Notes: a model not told the origin generated them from the letters alone. Numbered from the stretch's first letter, positions 1 through 13,290 are shown. The stretch is DNA of 64,000 bases from Syngnathus acus (GCF_901709675.1 NC_051098.1:13235918-13299917); one strand, 5' to 3'. Numbers and translations are program-made.

Positions 1-158
1 AGGACAGGAAGTGGCTGTGTTGCTTTCCGAGGCGGGGCACGTCCATCAATCTCACGGTTAGTACCTGTTCTACAAGATCGGCAGGTAAATCGAAAGTCTC
101 TCGTCATGCCGCTCTAGTGCTTTTCCCCACTTTCTCGAAGCATGTCAACTGGCCGCAC
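1..158 (+). promoter_or_regulatory. 5' region of the left-edge gene, with a tiny upstream ORF
   Basis: GC-rich sequence ahead of the first coding exon, probably its 5' UTR and the edge of its promoter. An ATG at 106 opens a three-codon upstream ORF (Met-Pro-Leu-stop), and another ATG at 142 is out of frame with the exon 2 junction. No TATA box is visible. The promoter itself may lie left of the window. Confidence 0.3.
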
Positions 159-2596
159 ATGACGCTCAGCGGTGCCGGAGGTCACGATGGCCCGGGTTCT
201 GGCGCGAGAGCGGTTCTGGACCGGGCTCTGGACCGAGCCAGCCGCGGGGGGTGGGAAGGGGAACCTGTCCGGGAGTGTTTGGAAAAGGCACACAGGTGAG
301 ATCTGCTGACACCTCAACGATGATTTGAAGCACAAATCTACAAATCTTTTGTTGACACTCGCAAATATGACTTGTGGATTGCTTTTTGTTTCAAGGAAGC
401 AACTTTTTTGTTTGCCAAATAGCAATCCTCTGGAATGCTGTTGTTTTCACTTGCCTGATTATCTGTGACATTTTGCTCATGGTAAATGGAATGAGGTAGC
501 TCGGATTTGCAGAATAGTGAACTCTACTAAGGATTGACATGGAATATTTTTATTTGATGCCGATTTTGGTATTTGGCTGAATAAAACCTATAACTGATTA
601 ATCAGGTGAGTCACAAATATAAAGTGCATATATATATTTTTTTAACAATAACTGCAGGTGGAAGATTTAACAGTTTTGCGGTACTTAGTACCTTTAAAGT
701 ACTTTTAGCATTTCAATTGACAACAAAGAGAAATTGGTGGGGGACAGCTTGCTGAAATTCTTTACTTTCTGCAGCTCAGAGCAGCCATCACGTGATCTTC
801 AAATGCCGTCGACCTCATCAGCCACACAAAGGTGGAGGAGGAGAAGGTGGAAGAAGCTCTTCAGCACAGGATGTGTCACATTCCTGCCAGTGGCTGCGTT
901 GTGGTCCGTTTGCCACCTGGGGGCACCACCATCTCTAGAAGATGTGTGTTGGCGAGGGGCACTCCTGTGCCTTTTGTGGGGAACCCTGGCAGGCTGCGTC
1001 TATGCGCTGCTGTGGTACTTGAAGTCGTGCCTGGGACAGGAACCCGCTCCCGTGATCAAAGAGGAAGTTGTGACTCAAATCAAGATGATGACAAATGAGC
1101 GGTGAACTTGTATTTTTTTTTATTAGCTATATTCTTTATCATCTTTATCACTTATTTGTGAAACCTTTTGGTGTATTATGATTATATAACACTGTCCTCT
1201 GGTGGTCAAGGAATGCATGTTGATTATGTCACCTTGTGTCACCAGGTCCTCAAGTTCAGGTGTCCCAATTCCTCTGGCTCTTGCCTTGACTGAGAGCCTG
1301 CTCCTGAGCGTCCTTCAGGAACCTCTGACAGACCCTAGCGGCCCTCACATGCAAGATCTCCTCTCCAGGTTGGAGGTGAGTCTTCATTTTCTCAGGTGAC
1401 ATGCGAAGGCCTCGTTCATTCTCCCCCATTTGTAGTCCGTGTTCCACACGCTTGAGAGCGTTGACCCGGGGTCAGACTTCACGGAGCTGACTGAAAAAGT
1501 CACGCTCATTCAGAGCTACTTACGGAAAAGGTCAGTGCAGGCTTTCTCTGCAGAAATAGAAAGTCTGGAATCAGATTTGATTTGACATTGCCATGGACGT
1601 TTCTCAGACGCTTCTCTCCGTGTGCAGGAGCAGCTCACTGAGAAGGTTGCTTCAAATCCAGGCTGAGTTTGAAGCCGGCATAAAAGAACTGCAGGAGGGC
1701 GTAGAGGTTCGCTGGGGCCGACTGGAAGAGCTCCACACCGGAGTCACGCTTACGAAAGAGGGCGGTCAAGAGCATGAAGACTTGGCCTCGGCCCACCTGG
1801 ACGCCGAGGTAAACAATATGTTGTCTGGAGGGCTTGAGTTGCTTCTTACACAACTTTTGGGAATGCCTTAAAATTCTTGCAAGTGTACATCATTGATGAA
1901 ATTGTTTTTTATTAAATTAAAATGAGCTCATATTTTTTTCACAATGTTTGCTTTTTGCCTCCTCAATTAACATTTCATGCATCTGCAAAGACCTTATCTG
2001 CAGTCTTGAGCCACCACAGGAAGCAACTAGGTGACTGCCAAGCTCTCCTGAAAGACTGCACACAGCTCCTTCAGGTAAACATCATCTGAGGAACTGCCGG
2101 GATGTTATCCAGCTCAGTCTTGCCTGGTCCTCTAGGAGTTGATTTGGAGTCACAGCCATGCAGGCAGCACGCTCAGAAATTGCGAGAGTGAGTCCGTGTG
2201 GCCCGAGATGCTGCTTCAGTCCAACATGGAGCAGGTAGTCATTCTTTGCAATTGTTTCTTGGTTCTTCATACAGAATTGGAAAAGGTTCTGCTTGTGTTC
2301 ATTCACAGTTTGACAAGGTGCAGGAGAGCTTCCTGTCCTTGGAACAGCAGACCGCCACCTTCCAGGCTCACCTGGAGGGGCTGTCCACAGGTAAGGAAAG
2401 GGAGCATGCCAGCGGGGCCTCCTCGCCGGACTTCAACGGCGGACTCTCCAGTGAAGTTTCCTCAGAGCATCTCGACTCAGACGACGAGTCGGAGGGTCGC
2501 CTCTCCTTGTGTCAGAGGTCGGCGCAGCGCTTGTCATCCACGATTGGACGCTTGCGAAAATCTGAAAGAAAGAAAAAAGAACGGATTGGTCATTAG
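159..2596 (+). CDS. Unrecognised N-terminally membrane-anchored, helix-rich protein (8 exons)
   Basis: Predicted exons are 159-295, 775-1101, 1246-1375, 1436-1530, 1628-1808, 1991-2074, 2136-2234 and 2309-2596. All junctions are GT-AG and all phases agree, giving 446 residues. The ATG at 159 is chosen because its frame leaves the phase 2 that exon 2 requires; the ATG at 803 (MPSTSS) is an alternative start. After an arginine-rich patch (RWRRRRWKK) there are two hydrophobic segments, around the CVTFLPVAALW stretch and around LLCLLWGTLAGCVYALLWYL, consistent with a membrane hairpin. Exons 3-8 encode amphipathic, leucine/glutamate-rich helices resembling spectrin-like or coiled-coil rods. The end is acidic (SEHLDSDDESEG) and then very basic (RKSERKKKERIGH). 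A strong donor-like site (CACAG/GTAAGG) inside the last exon, near 2390, suggests an alternative splice form. No catalytic motif is seen. I do not recognise the family and assign no function. Confidence 0.6.
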
Positions 2597-3315
2597 AAAG
2601 AAAGGTGATGAATATTCCAAAAACCCCAAAAGTTGCAGGTAAGACTCGCCCATGACTGAGAATGTGAATATGAATGCCTGACACAAGGGGGCGCCCTAAC
2701 ACCAGTTATCATCATGCATCTCTGTATTATTCTGCCATGCCTTACAAACTGATTTCCAGTCTGTTAGCTATGTTGCTGCACTTGTCTGTTCAAATTGAGC
2801 ATGCAGATGAGCGAAAAGTGGGGGATAATTTGAAAAAAAAAAAAAGTAGTTAGAGCTGCAGGCAGCGATGTACGTGCCTTGTTTTTCATGGCAAATATTT
2901 TAAATGATTTCTGATCTGAATTTTTTTACCCTATGCCTCGCAGAAAAATAGATACCTTTGATTTTTTTTTTTTCGTCAGCTTCGTATTTCTGCTTATAAC
3001 CGCACCTCATTCAGGTGAATTGTAGGGGTTTGTCAAAGTAATAGCTGCTGAATTAACCCAATATGGCTGCTTAAAACCATAAATGGCTGATTTACTATTC
3101 AATTTCAGGCATGAGTCCTTGAGACTTTTGTGGGTCCTGTTATGATCCACCCTATGGAGTGTCCATCTGTGAAACTGTTGTCGGGATGTTTTTTGTTCGA
3201 ACTTTCTTACAAAGTTTGAGCCTTTGAACTGGCCCAAAATGGTTGCGCAAAACAAAAATGGCTGACTTCCTCTTCGATAGACTACAAGCGTGTTGCGTAA
3301 TCAATTTGTCATAAT

Positions 3316-3321
3316 AATAAA
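3316..3321 (+). terminator. Candidate polyadenylation signal of the left-edge gene
   Basis: An AATAAA hexamer about 720 bases after the stop codon at 2596, and the first canonical one I noticed downstream. The long 3' UTR it implies is plausible for a fish gene but unproven. Confidence 0.3.
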
Positions 3322-5691
3322 CTAGTACTTTTGCACTGTCCTGTATGATAGGGGTTTGTCTTTCACTCAAGATTATCCAATTTTTTTTTTTTTTTTAAGG
3401 TAGGGGGGCACAAGGAGCAGAATGAAGGTATCCGAAGGGGGATGGAGGTCAACGCCGGAAGTCTTTTTGTTATCATTATAAACGACGCAGCCCTCTTGAC
3501 CTGAACGTCTTTGATCCCAAATTCAATTACGTCTCTGAAGGTTCGCCGCGCTCCTTCTGGACAAGTTTGAAGAAAAGTCGTTTGAAAGTAAACACAGATG
3601 CCATTCGACTACAGAGGTCGGCGGCATTGTCAATTTTCTTGGGTTGTGTTTGCTCCTCGAGGGGATTTGGATGAAAGGAACGTTATCGCGCGGGTCAGAA
3701 GACGGAAGCACATTGGACGGAGTTCATGCAGAAATGCGTTTGTTAATGGTGAATGAAAAGCGTGTACATTTTGCGAGTTAAAACACAAAAGTAACTTTAA
3801 TTAGTATTTTGGATTTCACATCGCAAAACAAAAACAGAATACAGTAGAACGGCACCTGTTTGAATGTGATGCGTGAATTAGCCTGTCTTCCATTAGCATT
3901 AGCAAACATCTAGCTAGCTACTTCTTATCTTAGCTCTTTTGGGTCAGGTAGCCATCAAAACAAATAACAGTGCTTGTTTTGACATCCCCGAAAGATGTAT
4001 TGAGAAACTGTGACAAGTTGGCTAGCTAGTTGGACGCTAATCCTCTCTGATGGCGTCCTCCACTTGCTGTTTTGTTTGTCACAGCACCTGCGCTGTGTTC
4101 AATGAGAAAACAATGTTTGGAAACATCATAAAAATCAGCCCACAGCTTTTATTTATATTCTGATATTGTGTGTTTGTTCATTAATGATGTGGTTTTGCCC
4201 GCTTGAGCACCACTGCCAGCGGACACGTGCGTCACATCAAAAAGGCCACGCGCAGATGTACGCAATTAGCAACATGGCAGACATTTAGGGGGAGCAAAGG
4301 TCCATAAAGTGGCAGATTATTATGTTTCATCTAATGTGGCTGGAGGGGCCGTGCGACATTAATGGAAGCGTTCCTTGAAGTCCGCGCTAAAACTTTACAC
4401 CCCCCCCTTTGGCGCTCGCATGAGACAATTAGCGGGGGGTAGAATAATGTTGGAGTTTTTTCATTTAATAGTTGGCATCCCACAAGAACAAAGTCATATC
4501 TTTGCCAGAATATATGAGACTCGATGAAAGACTTATTTTACAAGCAAAAGGTCATAGAAGGTTTTGCTTTAAGAATTGTTTTAAGTCAATTTTAAGAGAT
4601 TTTTAGCAAAACTTTGAGTAGCTATCTTATAAATATAAAAGGTAGAATCAACTCGTATTTCGCAATAACCCAAGAGAGTAAACGGAACTAATCAAATGAT
4701 TAAGGGAAGGGTGGGGTACATAAATTGGACTTTTAAATGCAAATCTGTGACGTGCATCCCATTCAAGCTGACGGTCAAATGGACAGTTAAGCAAAACTTG
4801 GCCTGATAAACACTGATAAAGTTTCTAATCCCTTTTGGAAGCTGAACGTTTTATAATGGCAGCACCTGTCTTTTATCTTTCAGTCATGCTCTTTGTGTCC
4901 TGCCAAACATGTGGAGCGCTTAATATCTCCAAATCCCTGCAAAGTAACCTTTTCTTTTCTTCATCTCTCAATGTGCAGATGCAGCTGCTGCAAAGATGCT
5001 GCTTTTAGACTAATAGAAAAGTACTGTAGCCTTTCACAGTGTATGACAGAAAACCCTGAAACAAAGAGAATTAAAAATAATCAAATGAATGGACAGAAAA
5101 ACATTTTAATATGCCAAAATATGGATGTAGCTTCATGTGAAATGGATTTACAGTAAAGGTAAAGTGGGTGGTAATAAACAGCCTGAAGCAAACATACTTG
5201 GCCTCTTTTTGGGAATAATAGTTGCCAAACTGTGATGGCTTGTAGTGCAAAAAAAAAAAAAAAATCTAAAAATGGGGCCCTCGTCAGTCAAGGCACCCGT
5301 TTTCATAAATCTTTATCTGTACTCTGGCGACAAACAACCCACCTGCCCCGGCGTGTGAGGCTAAACCAACACGGTGTGTCTCCTGCACAAAAGATGGCGA
5401 CGTGTGGCGGCAGAAGCCGCTCAGTCCACATCCACACCCCCAAATAGGAAAAAATGGAGGAGGAGGGGCAGAAAATTGTGATTCCCATTCAGGGAGTGTC
5501 AGCGGCGCACAAAGAGCGACCGCATAACACTGGCGCTAAATCACTCTTAATGGACTTCTTTCTTTCTCACTAGATGACAGGAGAGTGCGTGTGCACGCCT
5601 TTTGAAACACAATGTTAAGTAAAAGCAAATGTAGACACTGCATTAGTTTCATGCATTTTGTTTTCTTCCCATGAAATCGGGACATTTTCTT

Positions 5692-5717
5692 TTATATATG
5701 TATATATATATATATAT
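5692..5717. repeat. (TA)n microsatellite
   Basis: Alternating T and A for about 26 bases with one G interruption, followed by T-runs. Confidence 0.9.
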
Positions 5718-6867
5718 TTTTTTTTTTATAAATGACTTTTTTTTTTTTTCATGTCCAAAAACATGACCTCATAAAATCCAAGTGACTCACCAAAGTTGCG
5801 TCACCCTGCTTCCTTTTTGGCAATCATCATGTCGCGTGTGCCGACTATATGTTGATCATGCTTTTTTCTTTTTTTTTTTTTTGAAGTTGTGGCTAACCCC
5901 GTTGACTCAGTCAAGTCGTGAGCACCCCCCACCATCAGCCTGTCTTATTCTTGGCACGGGTCGGCCTTCAATTTGAGTTCACTGCTGCTGGGTGGAGTAT
6001 GTTTATGTCGCAGCGTCAGAGTGGAAGGTGGAGGCCGATGAGATGCCTGTTTATTCTTTATTTATTTTATTCCTGGTGTGGACAATTATTTGTTGATCTG
6101 ATCTAATCGAGGGGAGGCCTTGATTTTTTTTAGTTGTGATTTATTTTAGTCCTCGTCTTATTTTCTGACAGGAAAAGTAAGGTTGTCTAGTTGAGAGAGT
6201 CATTTATTTGTCTCCTTGATATATTAGAGGGGAGATCTTGATTGTTTGTGATTCTTCAATTCGCTGTTAAAATGAGATATGAATATTTGAAACAACTGCC
6301 AGTGAGCTGCTGACTGAGCAGAGGCGTGCACTCTGTCATAATTGAAGCCAGTGTTGTGTGTTGGATGGAGGCTTGTCCTCACGGTGTCCCTCCCCGAGCG
6401 CCGTGTTGTTGTTGCGAGACCTCCCACGCAAACCCCCTCCCCCAAAAAAACCCACATTAATCCAAGTAGATTATTGTCTGTGATATCATCTAAGTAAAAT
6501 TGTACAAAGTCAAACTTGAAGCCCTTTTATCAAAATCATTGTAGTTTGGAATTTCACACATCCCCGTGTCCATAAAAAACAATCTATCATTACTTATATA
6601 CTGTCATTCCAACCAATAATTATTAATTATACTAGACATTAATACATTTGAAATAATGCAAGAACATTTTTCATCGTCTCACACATGAGAGGCCAATAAA
6701 TTTGCTTTTCTTTTAAAAATAAAAAAAATCTTGAATATTTTCTGTTGCCGACAAACTTCAGCTTGAGCCAATCTATCAGTAATATCATAAAAGGAAGGCT
6801 AGGAAATGTGAATATTGACTTTCCAAGTTCATTTCCAGTGTGCGGCCCTAAATTTTCTACTTGAGTT

Positions 6868-6889
6868 AAAAAAAAAAAAAAAAAAAAAA
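6868..6889. repeat. Poly(A) tract
   Basis: An uninterrupted run of about 22 A. No retroposed gene or SINE body is evident upstream of it. Confidence 0.9.
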
Positions 6890-7015
6890 GTAACCCCAAA
6901 ACTGCTTCCCTTCTTCTGCCTCTTCTTCGCCGCTCTCCTTGTGTGGTCCACCGTCATTCCCAAACAATCGGCATTAATCCAGGGAGGGAGTGAAGGGGGG
7001 CTGGCTGGAGTGTAC

Positions 7016-7018
<3 letters not shown>

Positions 7019-7065
<47 letters not shown>
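7019..7065. repeat. (AC)n microsatellite
   Basis: About 23 perfect AC units. Open frames in this area on either strand are artefacts of this repeat (Thr-His or Cys-Val runs). Confidence 0.97.
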
Positions 7066-7068
<3 letters not shown>

Positions 7069-7214
7069 CCCGAGCAAGGACTTTAATGGCGCTTTATTGT
7101 CTTGTTCAAAATGTAGCATCCATCAAAGACTGCCATTAATGTGTTGCAGTCTCATCAAAGAAGCCTTGGAAAAAAAAAACTTCATCACTGAAGTGATTTT
7201 GCTGAGTCCACATT

Positions 7215-7560
7215 TGAGTCATTAACGCTTCATATAGCAAACGTGATGATTTTGCGCTATTTATGAAAGCGTGTTGCCTCCACCAAAATCTAATTATGCT
7301 GTGCCTGGTTTTCATAAAGGCTAATCAAGCGGCCTGAGCAGCCATTAGCGAATCACCGCATACACTTTTTTGACGCCACATCTGCTAGCTAACACCCCCC
7401 TCGTCTTCCCCCCTTCCGTCCGCCCTGGTGAAGTTGTGGAGAAGAAGCGGGTCACTTGCTGCCTTACGGCCATTACCGTAATGAACATTGGCATTGTTAA
7501 TTGTTTTCCGTTGGGCCTAATGAGGTGAGGAGCCGTACGATGCAATTAAGGAAAGGTCGA
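7215..7560. promoter_or_regulatory. ATTA-rich candidate regulatory element
   Basis: Contains many homeodomain-type TAAT/ATTA cores (near 7221, 7291, 7322, 7343, 7472, 7480, 7498, 7519 and 7545). One is an 11-base palindrome, ATTAC-C-GTAAT, at 7472-7482. Base composition is balanced rather than AT-rich, so the ATTA density is not just a composition effect. The target gene, if any, is unknown; cdon is the nearest large developmental gene. Confidence 0.3.
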
Positions 7561-8272
7561 GGAAGAAGCCCAGGGGGAGAGAAAAAAAAAAAGTGCAATA
7601 AGGCGCTGGAGTGGAGAGGCTGGATTGTCAGTGCAAGTTATGATTAGGAGGCGCAGAAGCAGCCATGTGAAGAAATGAATTTCATGCCTGTTGATTCCGT
7701 AAATTCTCCTGGAATGTTGGGATTCCTCTGGAAAGCGCTGGGATATGGGAGGACAGATGAGCGGGAGAAGATAAACATCATCCCCTGACGTAAATGATTT
7801 ATTTTTCAAATGAAATGAGGCAAACTTTTGCAAAGAGCAAAACTCTCTCCAACAATGTCTGACATGTCAATCCAGGCTGCTTGTTGTGTTCATTGAGCGC
7901 CACCATGTTCTTTTTCCTGTTCAATGAACCAACTCAATACCAGTGCTGCCTGAGCCAACACGTCACCACAATGGCGACGAGAACGAGGCCAGGCCTCTCA
8001 AGCGACGACAAAAGCGCTGACACACAAGGAGCACACGTGGAGCGGGGGGCTGAAAGCGGGACGGCCTCGCCCGGGCTGCCCTCCTCGTTCGCCTTCCCCC
8101 CTCGTGCCTCCGCTGGGCTATTGTGGGCGCCGGCCATGACCTCCCCGTCTTTTCCGGCTGAGGCCGGAGTGCTCCCTGATGGCCCCAAACAGGATTAGTC
8201 CCCCCGCTCATTCTCTGTGGATTTGCTGGCGTTACCGCCGCTCGGCTGGACCGTGGTGCTTTAATTACCTCG

Positions 8273-8284
8273 CCACCAGGGGGC
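8273..8284 (+). promoter_or_regulatory. CTCF-like core motif, plus orientation
   Basis: CCACCAGGGGGC fits the 12-base CTCF core consensus CCASYAGRKGGC exactly, within a GC-rich patch. Binding is inferred from the motif alone. Confidence 0.4.
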
Positions 8285-9968
8285 CTCGCAACGGCCCCGT
8301 GGGCAACAAGCTCAGAGCGGGAAAAAACTTCTGTCGGCATGGGAATAATCCTGAAATACTGCGGGGCTACACGAAAGGCCGAGAAGGTTTTGACCCTGAT
8401 GTTGCTTCAGTAGCCAGCTAACATTTATCCCTTTTCTATTTTACTCATTAAAAATATCGTTGACTTGAGTTCTTGCCACTGATTTTGCGGTATTGTAGCG
8501 CATCATGCGGTATAAAATCATCTGATTGGTGTCACGCCGCAGTTTATTATGATGTATTGCGTCAATACGTACCGCTACGTAGATGCTAATTGTTAGCCTG
8601 TGTTAGCGGGTGACCATGCGGGGCTCCACCACAAAATATACAGTTGGCTAAATTTTTCTTTGATGCCGTGCCATTTTTTTTTTTATATGTGCCTTTGCTC
8701 CATAAATGTTGGCAAACACCTATTTAGTGCTTCCACATGCTTAACAACAGCAAACATGTATCTTGCATTCATCATTTTGTGCTACACCTGCCAAATATTT
8801 AATCACGAAAAAGGCAGCGATGACGTCAGCGACACCAAAGCCCAGCTGGACGAGTCCACCACTCCCATTTATACGGCACCTTTTGCCACAAAAGCTCGCT
8901 AAGTGCTTCCCGCTTACAATTCACATGCGGGGCGGCGATATTAAACGCAGCTTGAGGCCAAGCTAGACAGCGTGGGCCAGTTTTCAACATCTGGACTTGG
9001 CTTCATGACGCTGTTTGTGAGTCAGTGTATGTTGGCATATTGTGCGTGTGTCGGGCCCAGAGAGAGCACGGGTACACACAAAGGTAGGCCTGTGAGTGTG
9101 ACGTGTGGAAAATTCCGGTGGGTGTCATGCCAAGACGTCCTGAGCTTGTGAGGCGGGCGGGATCCGCCAGGAATGTGAGATGATGCGGTGCACTGCCCAC
9201 ATATATAAAGATGATCTATGTTGTTTCACATCATGTTGTAAATGCAAAATAAGCTACTTGATGTGTCGTGTGAGCCGTTGAGTTATGGCTGCTATTCGGC
9301 GCATGTTAAACTTCTTTGTGTCGGTCCAAGATGCCTCATCGGGCCTGACGCTGTCTTCGGGCTGTTCACCTGCTTGGCCTCTCCGTGTGACCTTTCGGAA
9401 AGATGCCAAAATAGTCGGCCCCACCTGCATTCCCTGCACAACTTCCAGGAAGTCGCTCGACTAATGATGCCCATTTTTTTCTGAATCATCAACTTGTCGT
9501 GTGCGTTTATTCAACAGGCTCAACGGCGTGTGAAAACACATTGGGGCGGCTGCCATTTTGCGCCTCACTTGGTACTTTGACGGCCACGCGGTGAGACTTG
9601 AATGTTTAATTTCATTTCTTGTGCGTGAAGAATAGCATCGAAAAAGAAATGACAGGTTATCTCTGGCGTCTATTTGAGGGAGGCGTTTACTTCTCACAAA
9701 TCTGCTCGGATCCAACAGGGCTACCGACTCTTCCACCAGGAGCTGGAGAGAGACCCCCTTTGCATCTGGTCCTGCTTAGAAGCCCCAAATACCCACCCCG
9801 GACCGGCTGCTACCCCCCACCCCCATTCCTTATCCCCAAAAAGCAGCAATCATTAGCTTGTCTTGAGCGCCGCAAAGACAAATGGCGACTCGTTTGACGT
9901 GCAACTCGAGTGTGCAAAGAGGAAGCACATGCACAAATACATAAATAAACGGCGCACACGTTTGGAGG

Positions 9969-10002
9969 CATTCCTGCAGCACCTGCAGCCACTTATATTT
10001 AG
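9969..10002 (+). promoter_or_regulatory. Candidate muscle-type TEAD/E-box/MEF2 motif trio
   Basis: Within 34 bases lie an M-CAT/TEAD-like CATTCCT (9969-9975), an E-box CACCTG (9980-9985) and a MEF2 site TTATATTTAG (9993-10002) that fits YTAWWWWTAR exactly. This grouping is typical of skeletal-muscle enhancers. Cdon is a promyogenic receptor whose coding start lies 26 kb downstream, but the link is inference. Confidence 0.3.
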
Positions 10003-13000
10003 CTGCGAGGGGGAAAGAAGAAAAAAAAAAAGCCTGTCATGTTTGTTCACTGAAGGAAACAAGTTTGGTTTTAATTAGAGCGCCTGCCAAGTGCTGAGCT
10101 AACCGCCTGCCTTTCTTTTGGCGTTGCTTTTTATTTTTGGTCATATATATTCTTTAAAGCAATCAGGAGGGGAAAAAAACATGAAGGATCAGTATGGACG
10201 GTGCCATTAGTCACCATGTGGCTCGGTAGTGTCATGTGATTTCTGCGCCGTTTTTGACTTTTTGTCATTAAAGTAACAGCGATTAAAAAAAAAAAAAGAA
10301 AAGACAACAAATTATTTTACTTTCAAACAGTCATTAAATGCACGTCTCCCAATATTAATGTTGCTTTTTTTTTTTGTAGGTCTTTTCATGGTAGATAGCC
10401 CCACCAAATGTTATGATGCAAAATCAATGTCGTGTTTTCATGATTGACATGCCTTTTGTTCTCCAGGATGGAGAGCCGGGATAGAGCACCAGCGGGATGA
10501 TCTTGATGAAAAGCAGAGATGGGAGGACACGATAATGTCCACGCCAACTCGACTCGGGTCCAAAGTTGAGCAGAGCTCCGGCAGAGTAATTGTGCTCAGG
10601 TGGGTGACTCGAGTTGAAATCTTGAAGAGATGACTAAATAAAAGTGCACAACATGCTCTCATGTCCAAAATGAGATCATTGCAGCCTTTAGCAACATTTA
10701 GAGGCAATTTTCCAAAATACTGTACAAGAAAAGAAATATGGACGACATTTGAAATATAAGCCCACTTGCTAGGGAAAAAAAAACCCAAACCTCTTGCTCA
10801 ACATTGACCCTAAGCTCCTTTGTGACCCTTTTGAGGACAATCGTACTTGAAAATATGCTCTCCATTTGCATTTTTCCGAAGAGTCGACCTTGACCAGGTG
10901 GAGCGCAACTCAGGATTGCTGCCGTCGCCCTGATTGGCGCAGCAGAAATGTCCACAGCAGGTGTTCGCACAAATGTTTTCGCCATTTCCCATCATATTAA
11001 ATTGAAAATACAAACACACGCGGACCGCAGTCCCGGGACGCAAACAAGCGGAAAAACATTTGACAGCATCAGCGCGTCAGTCAGGGCCGTTGGGTGGGCT
11101 CGGCCGCCCGCGCAGGGGGTGGCCTGGCCTTGTGAGCCCCCGTTGTGGCGCAAATTGTAAACGGCCCCCAAAGTCCAGTGATCCCCGACCCCCTCTCTCC
11201 TGCCAAGTCCCCGGGACACAGAAGGTGAGCTGGACGGCGGCCCGGGTAAACTCCAGCTGGCCTCGGGTTGGGATCTCCCAGGAGCGCCATGCGGACAGGC
11301 CCGTCTTTGTCGCTGATTGGCCGTTTCACAACGCTTTCAAAGTGCGGCATGCTGGGAAAGAAATTTGGATTCATGATTCAAAATATTCAAATTTCCTGAT
11401 TGATCTAATTGGGACAATCTTTTGATGCCTTCTGTAGCATTGTTTGATTTCCTAACCTGGTACACCCAAAAAAAAATATATAATTAATTTTACAAGAAAA
11501 CTACTCATAGCAATTTTTTATTTTTTATTTTTTATGTTTCGCTACTAATACAACCATCAGCCGTCATCGCCGCGCTCGGCTGTCCTCTCCTTGCACCCTT
11601 AACCAAAACAAATCATCGACTTTAAATACACTCGGAAACATTCCCTCCGCACCCGCGAGATGTTGGGATGCGCCGAGGGGGCGACCCAAAAATAGGCCCG
11701 AGTTTTTCCAAAGGGGGCCTGGATGCTGCATTGCGGGGAATTCTGTTTACGAGGTGCACTCAAGTAGCGCCTGTCCAGAGCTGATTCATGGGCAGGCAGG
11801 GTCAGGCCTTGCGAGTGTAGATCAGGTTCACAGTTTGCCTCTTCCAGCAGCTGTTATTACATTTAAACTCACCCAGCTGCTCCCCCCCTCCCCTCCCTGA
11901 CCAGAGGTAGCGGGGTTGGGCCGGTTGCGCGATGGCATCGGGCAGAGCTGCGTGCTGCCAGGCCCAGCCGGACTTGGTGGTCCGTCCTTGTTTACCCGCT
12001 TCCAACATTTAAAAGTATTTACAACATATTCTGAAGACAAATGTGACAAACTGTGGCGTTGTTCTCATGGTGTCACCAATGGCCGTCGGAGCAGAAACGG
12101 CGGGCTGACTCATTAGCTCACTCGATGCTTTATCAAAGTGTCTTTTAATGGCGGCCAGTGGAGTGAAGCGAGCGGCTCTTTGATCCCGGCCTGTTTTCCG
12201 TGGCCCCGCTGGCCTCTGGCGGCCCCCCGTGCGGCCCCGCGGGAGACGGCCTTTGGAGGGGAAGTGACAATCTCAAATGTCTTGAAAGCTCGGGTTTGAT
12301 CCCCGATGCTGACATGAAATTTTTGATCGATGATTAGCGCCCCTGACAACCGCCCCTCCCTCCCCTCGCCATCTCCTCCGGCTTCTTCCCTCTCGCCGGC
12401 CGACTCCAAATGTCAATGATGTTAGTTTAGCCATTGTACACGGCTGGCCGCATCTGAATGGGCGACTTGTACCCGGGCCAGCCCCCTACAATGGCCTCCT
12501 TTCTCACCGCGACTTGTTCTCAGCCTTTGCCTCCTCCGTGAGGACAAGGCTGTCTCTCTCTCGCTCTCATTTTCGCTCTCGCTCTGGGAGTAAATTGGAA
12601 GCCAGCAAGTCGGAGTGAGGGAGGAGGCGTGACCGAGCAGTAAGCTCTCTTTTTTTTTTCTCATAAGTACGATTGTTACAGTGTGAGCGGCAGCAGTGCT
12701 AAGTCTGCCTTTCACCGCAAAGCTAAGCTTGTTAGCCTCGCTAATCGGACACGAGAAGAGTGTGTCGAGCAGACTGAGGAAATGCGGATGGGATAAACTC
12801 GGGAAAAAGTCAAGTCAATTTGAATGTGGCGGCGTGGCTTCGACGCTACGAGTGCCAAGTCGTCAAATTGGCGACTTACTTGGAGTCAAGTCATGTGACT
12901 GGCTGGCTGGAGTCTCCCTTGTCATCTTAAGTTCTATTTGAAAAGTGTGCCGAGTCTTTGATTGCCTGCAGGGTCTTGTGCGCTTCTGGCTCTGCTCAGA

Positions 13001-13235
13001 CACGTCGCTGGCTCCTTCCCTGGCATTCCCTTCTTTCAGAGCGAGGTCGCAGGTCAGGGACCGCGACCCACCCCGGGGCCAGGGTGAAGGACCCCCTTCC
13101 CCTCGCCTGTGAAAGAAGGCCCGCTTGGCCTCTGCCGCCTCTTTATTTTGTACACACCTGAGTCCCTTCTTCTTGGGGCCGCAGATCCGGTGACAACGTG
13201 CAGAAAGAAAGCTGCGTCTCTGGTTACACCCCCAA

Positions 13236-13251
13236 CCCCCCCCCCCCCCCC

Positions 13252-13288
<37 letters not shown>
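13236..13288. repeat. Poly(C) followed by (CA)n microsatellite
   Basis: A run of 16 C joined to about 17 CA units. It explains the 178-codon frame on the minus strand, which has a Val-Cys run, and the Pro/Thr-His frames on the plus strand. Confidence 0.95.
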
Positions 13289-13290
<2 letters not shown>

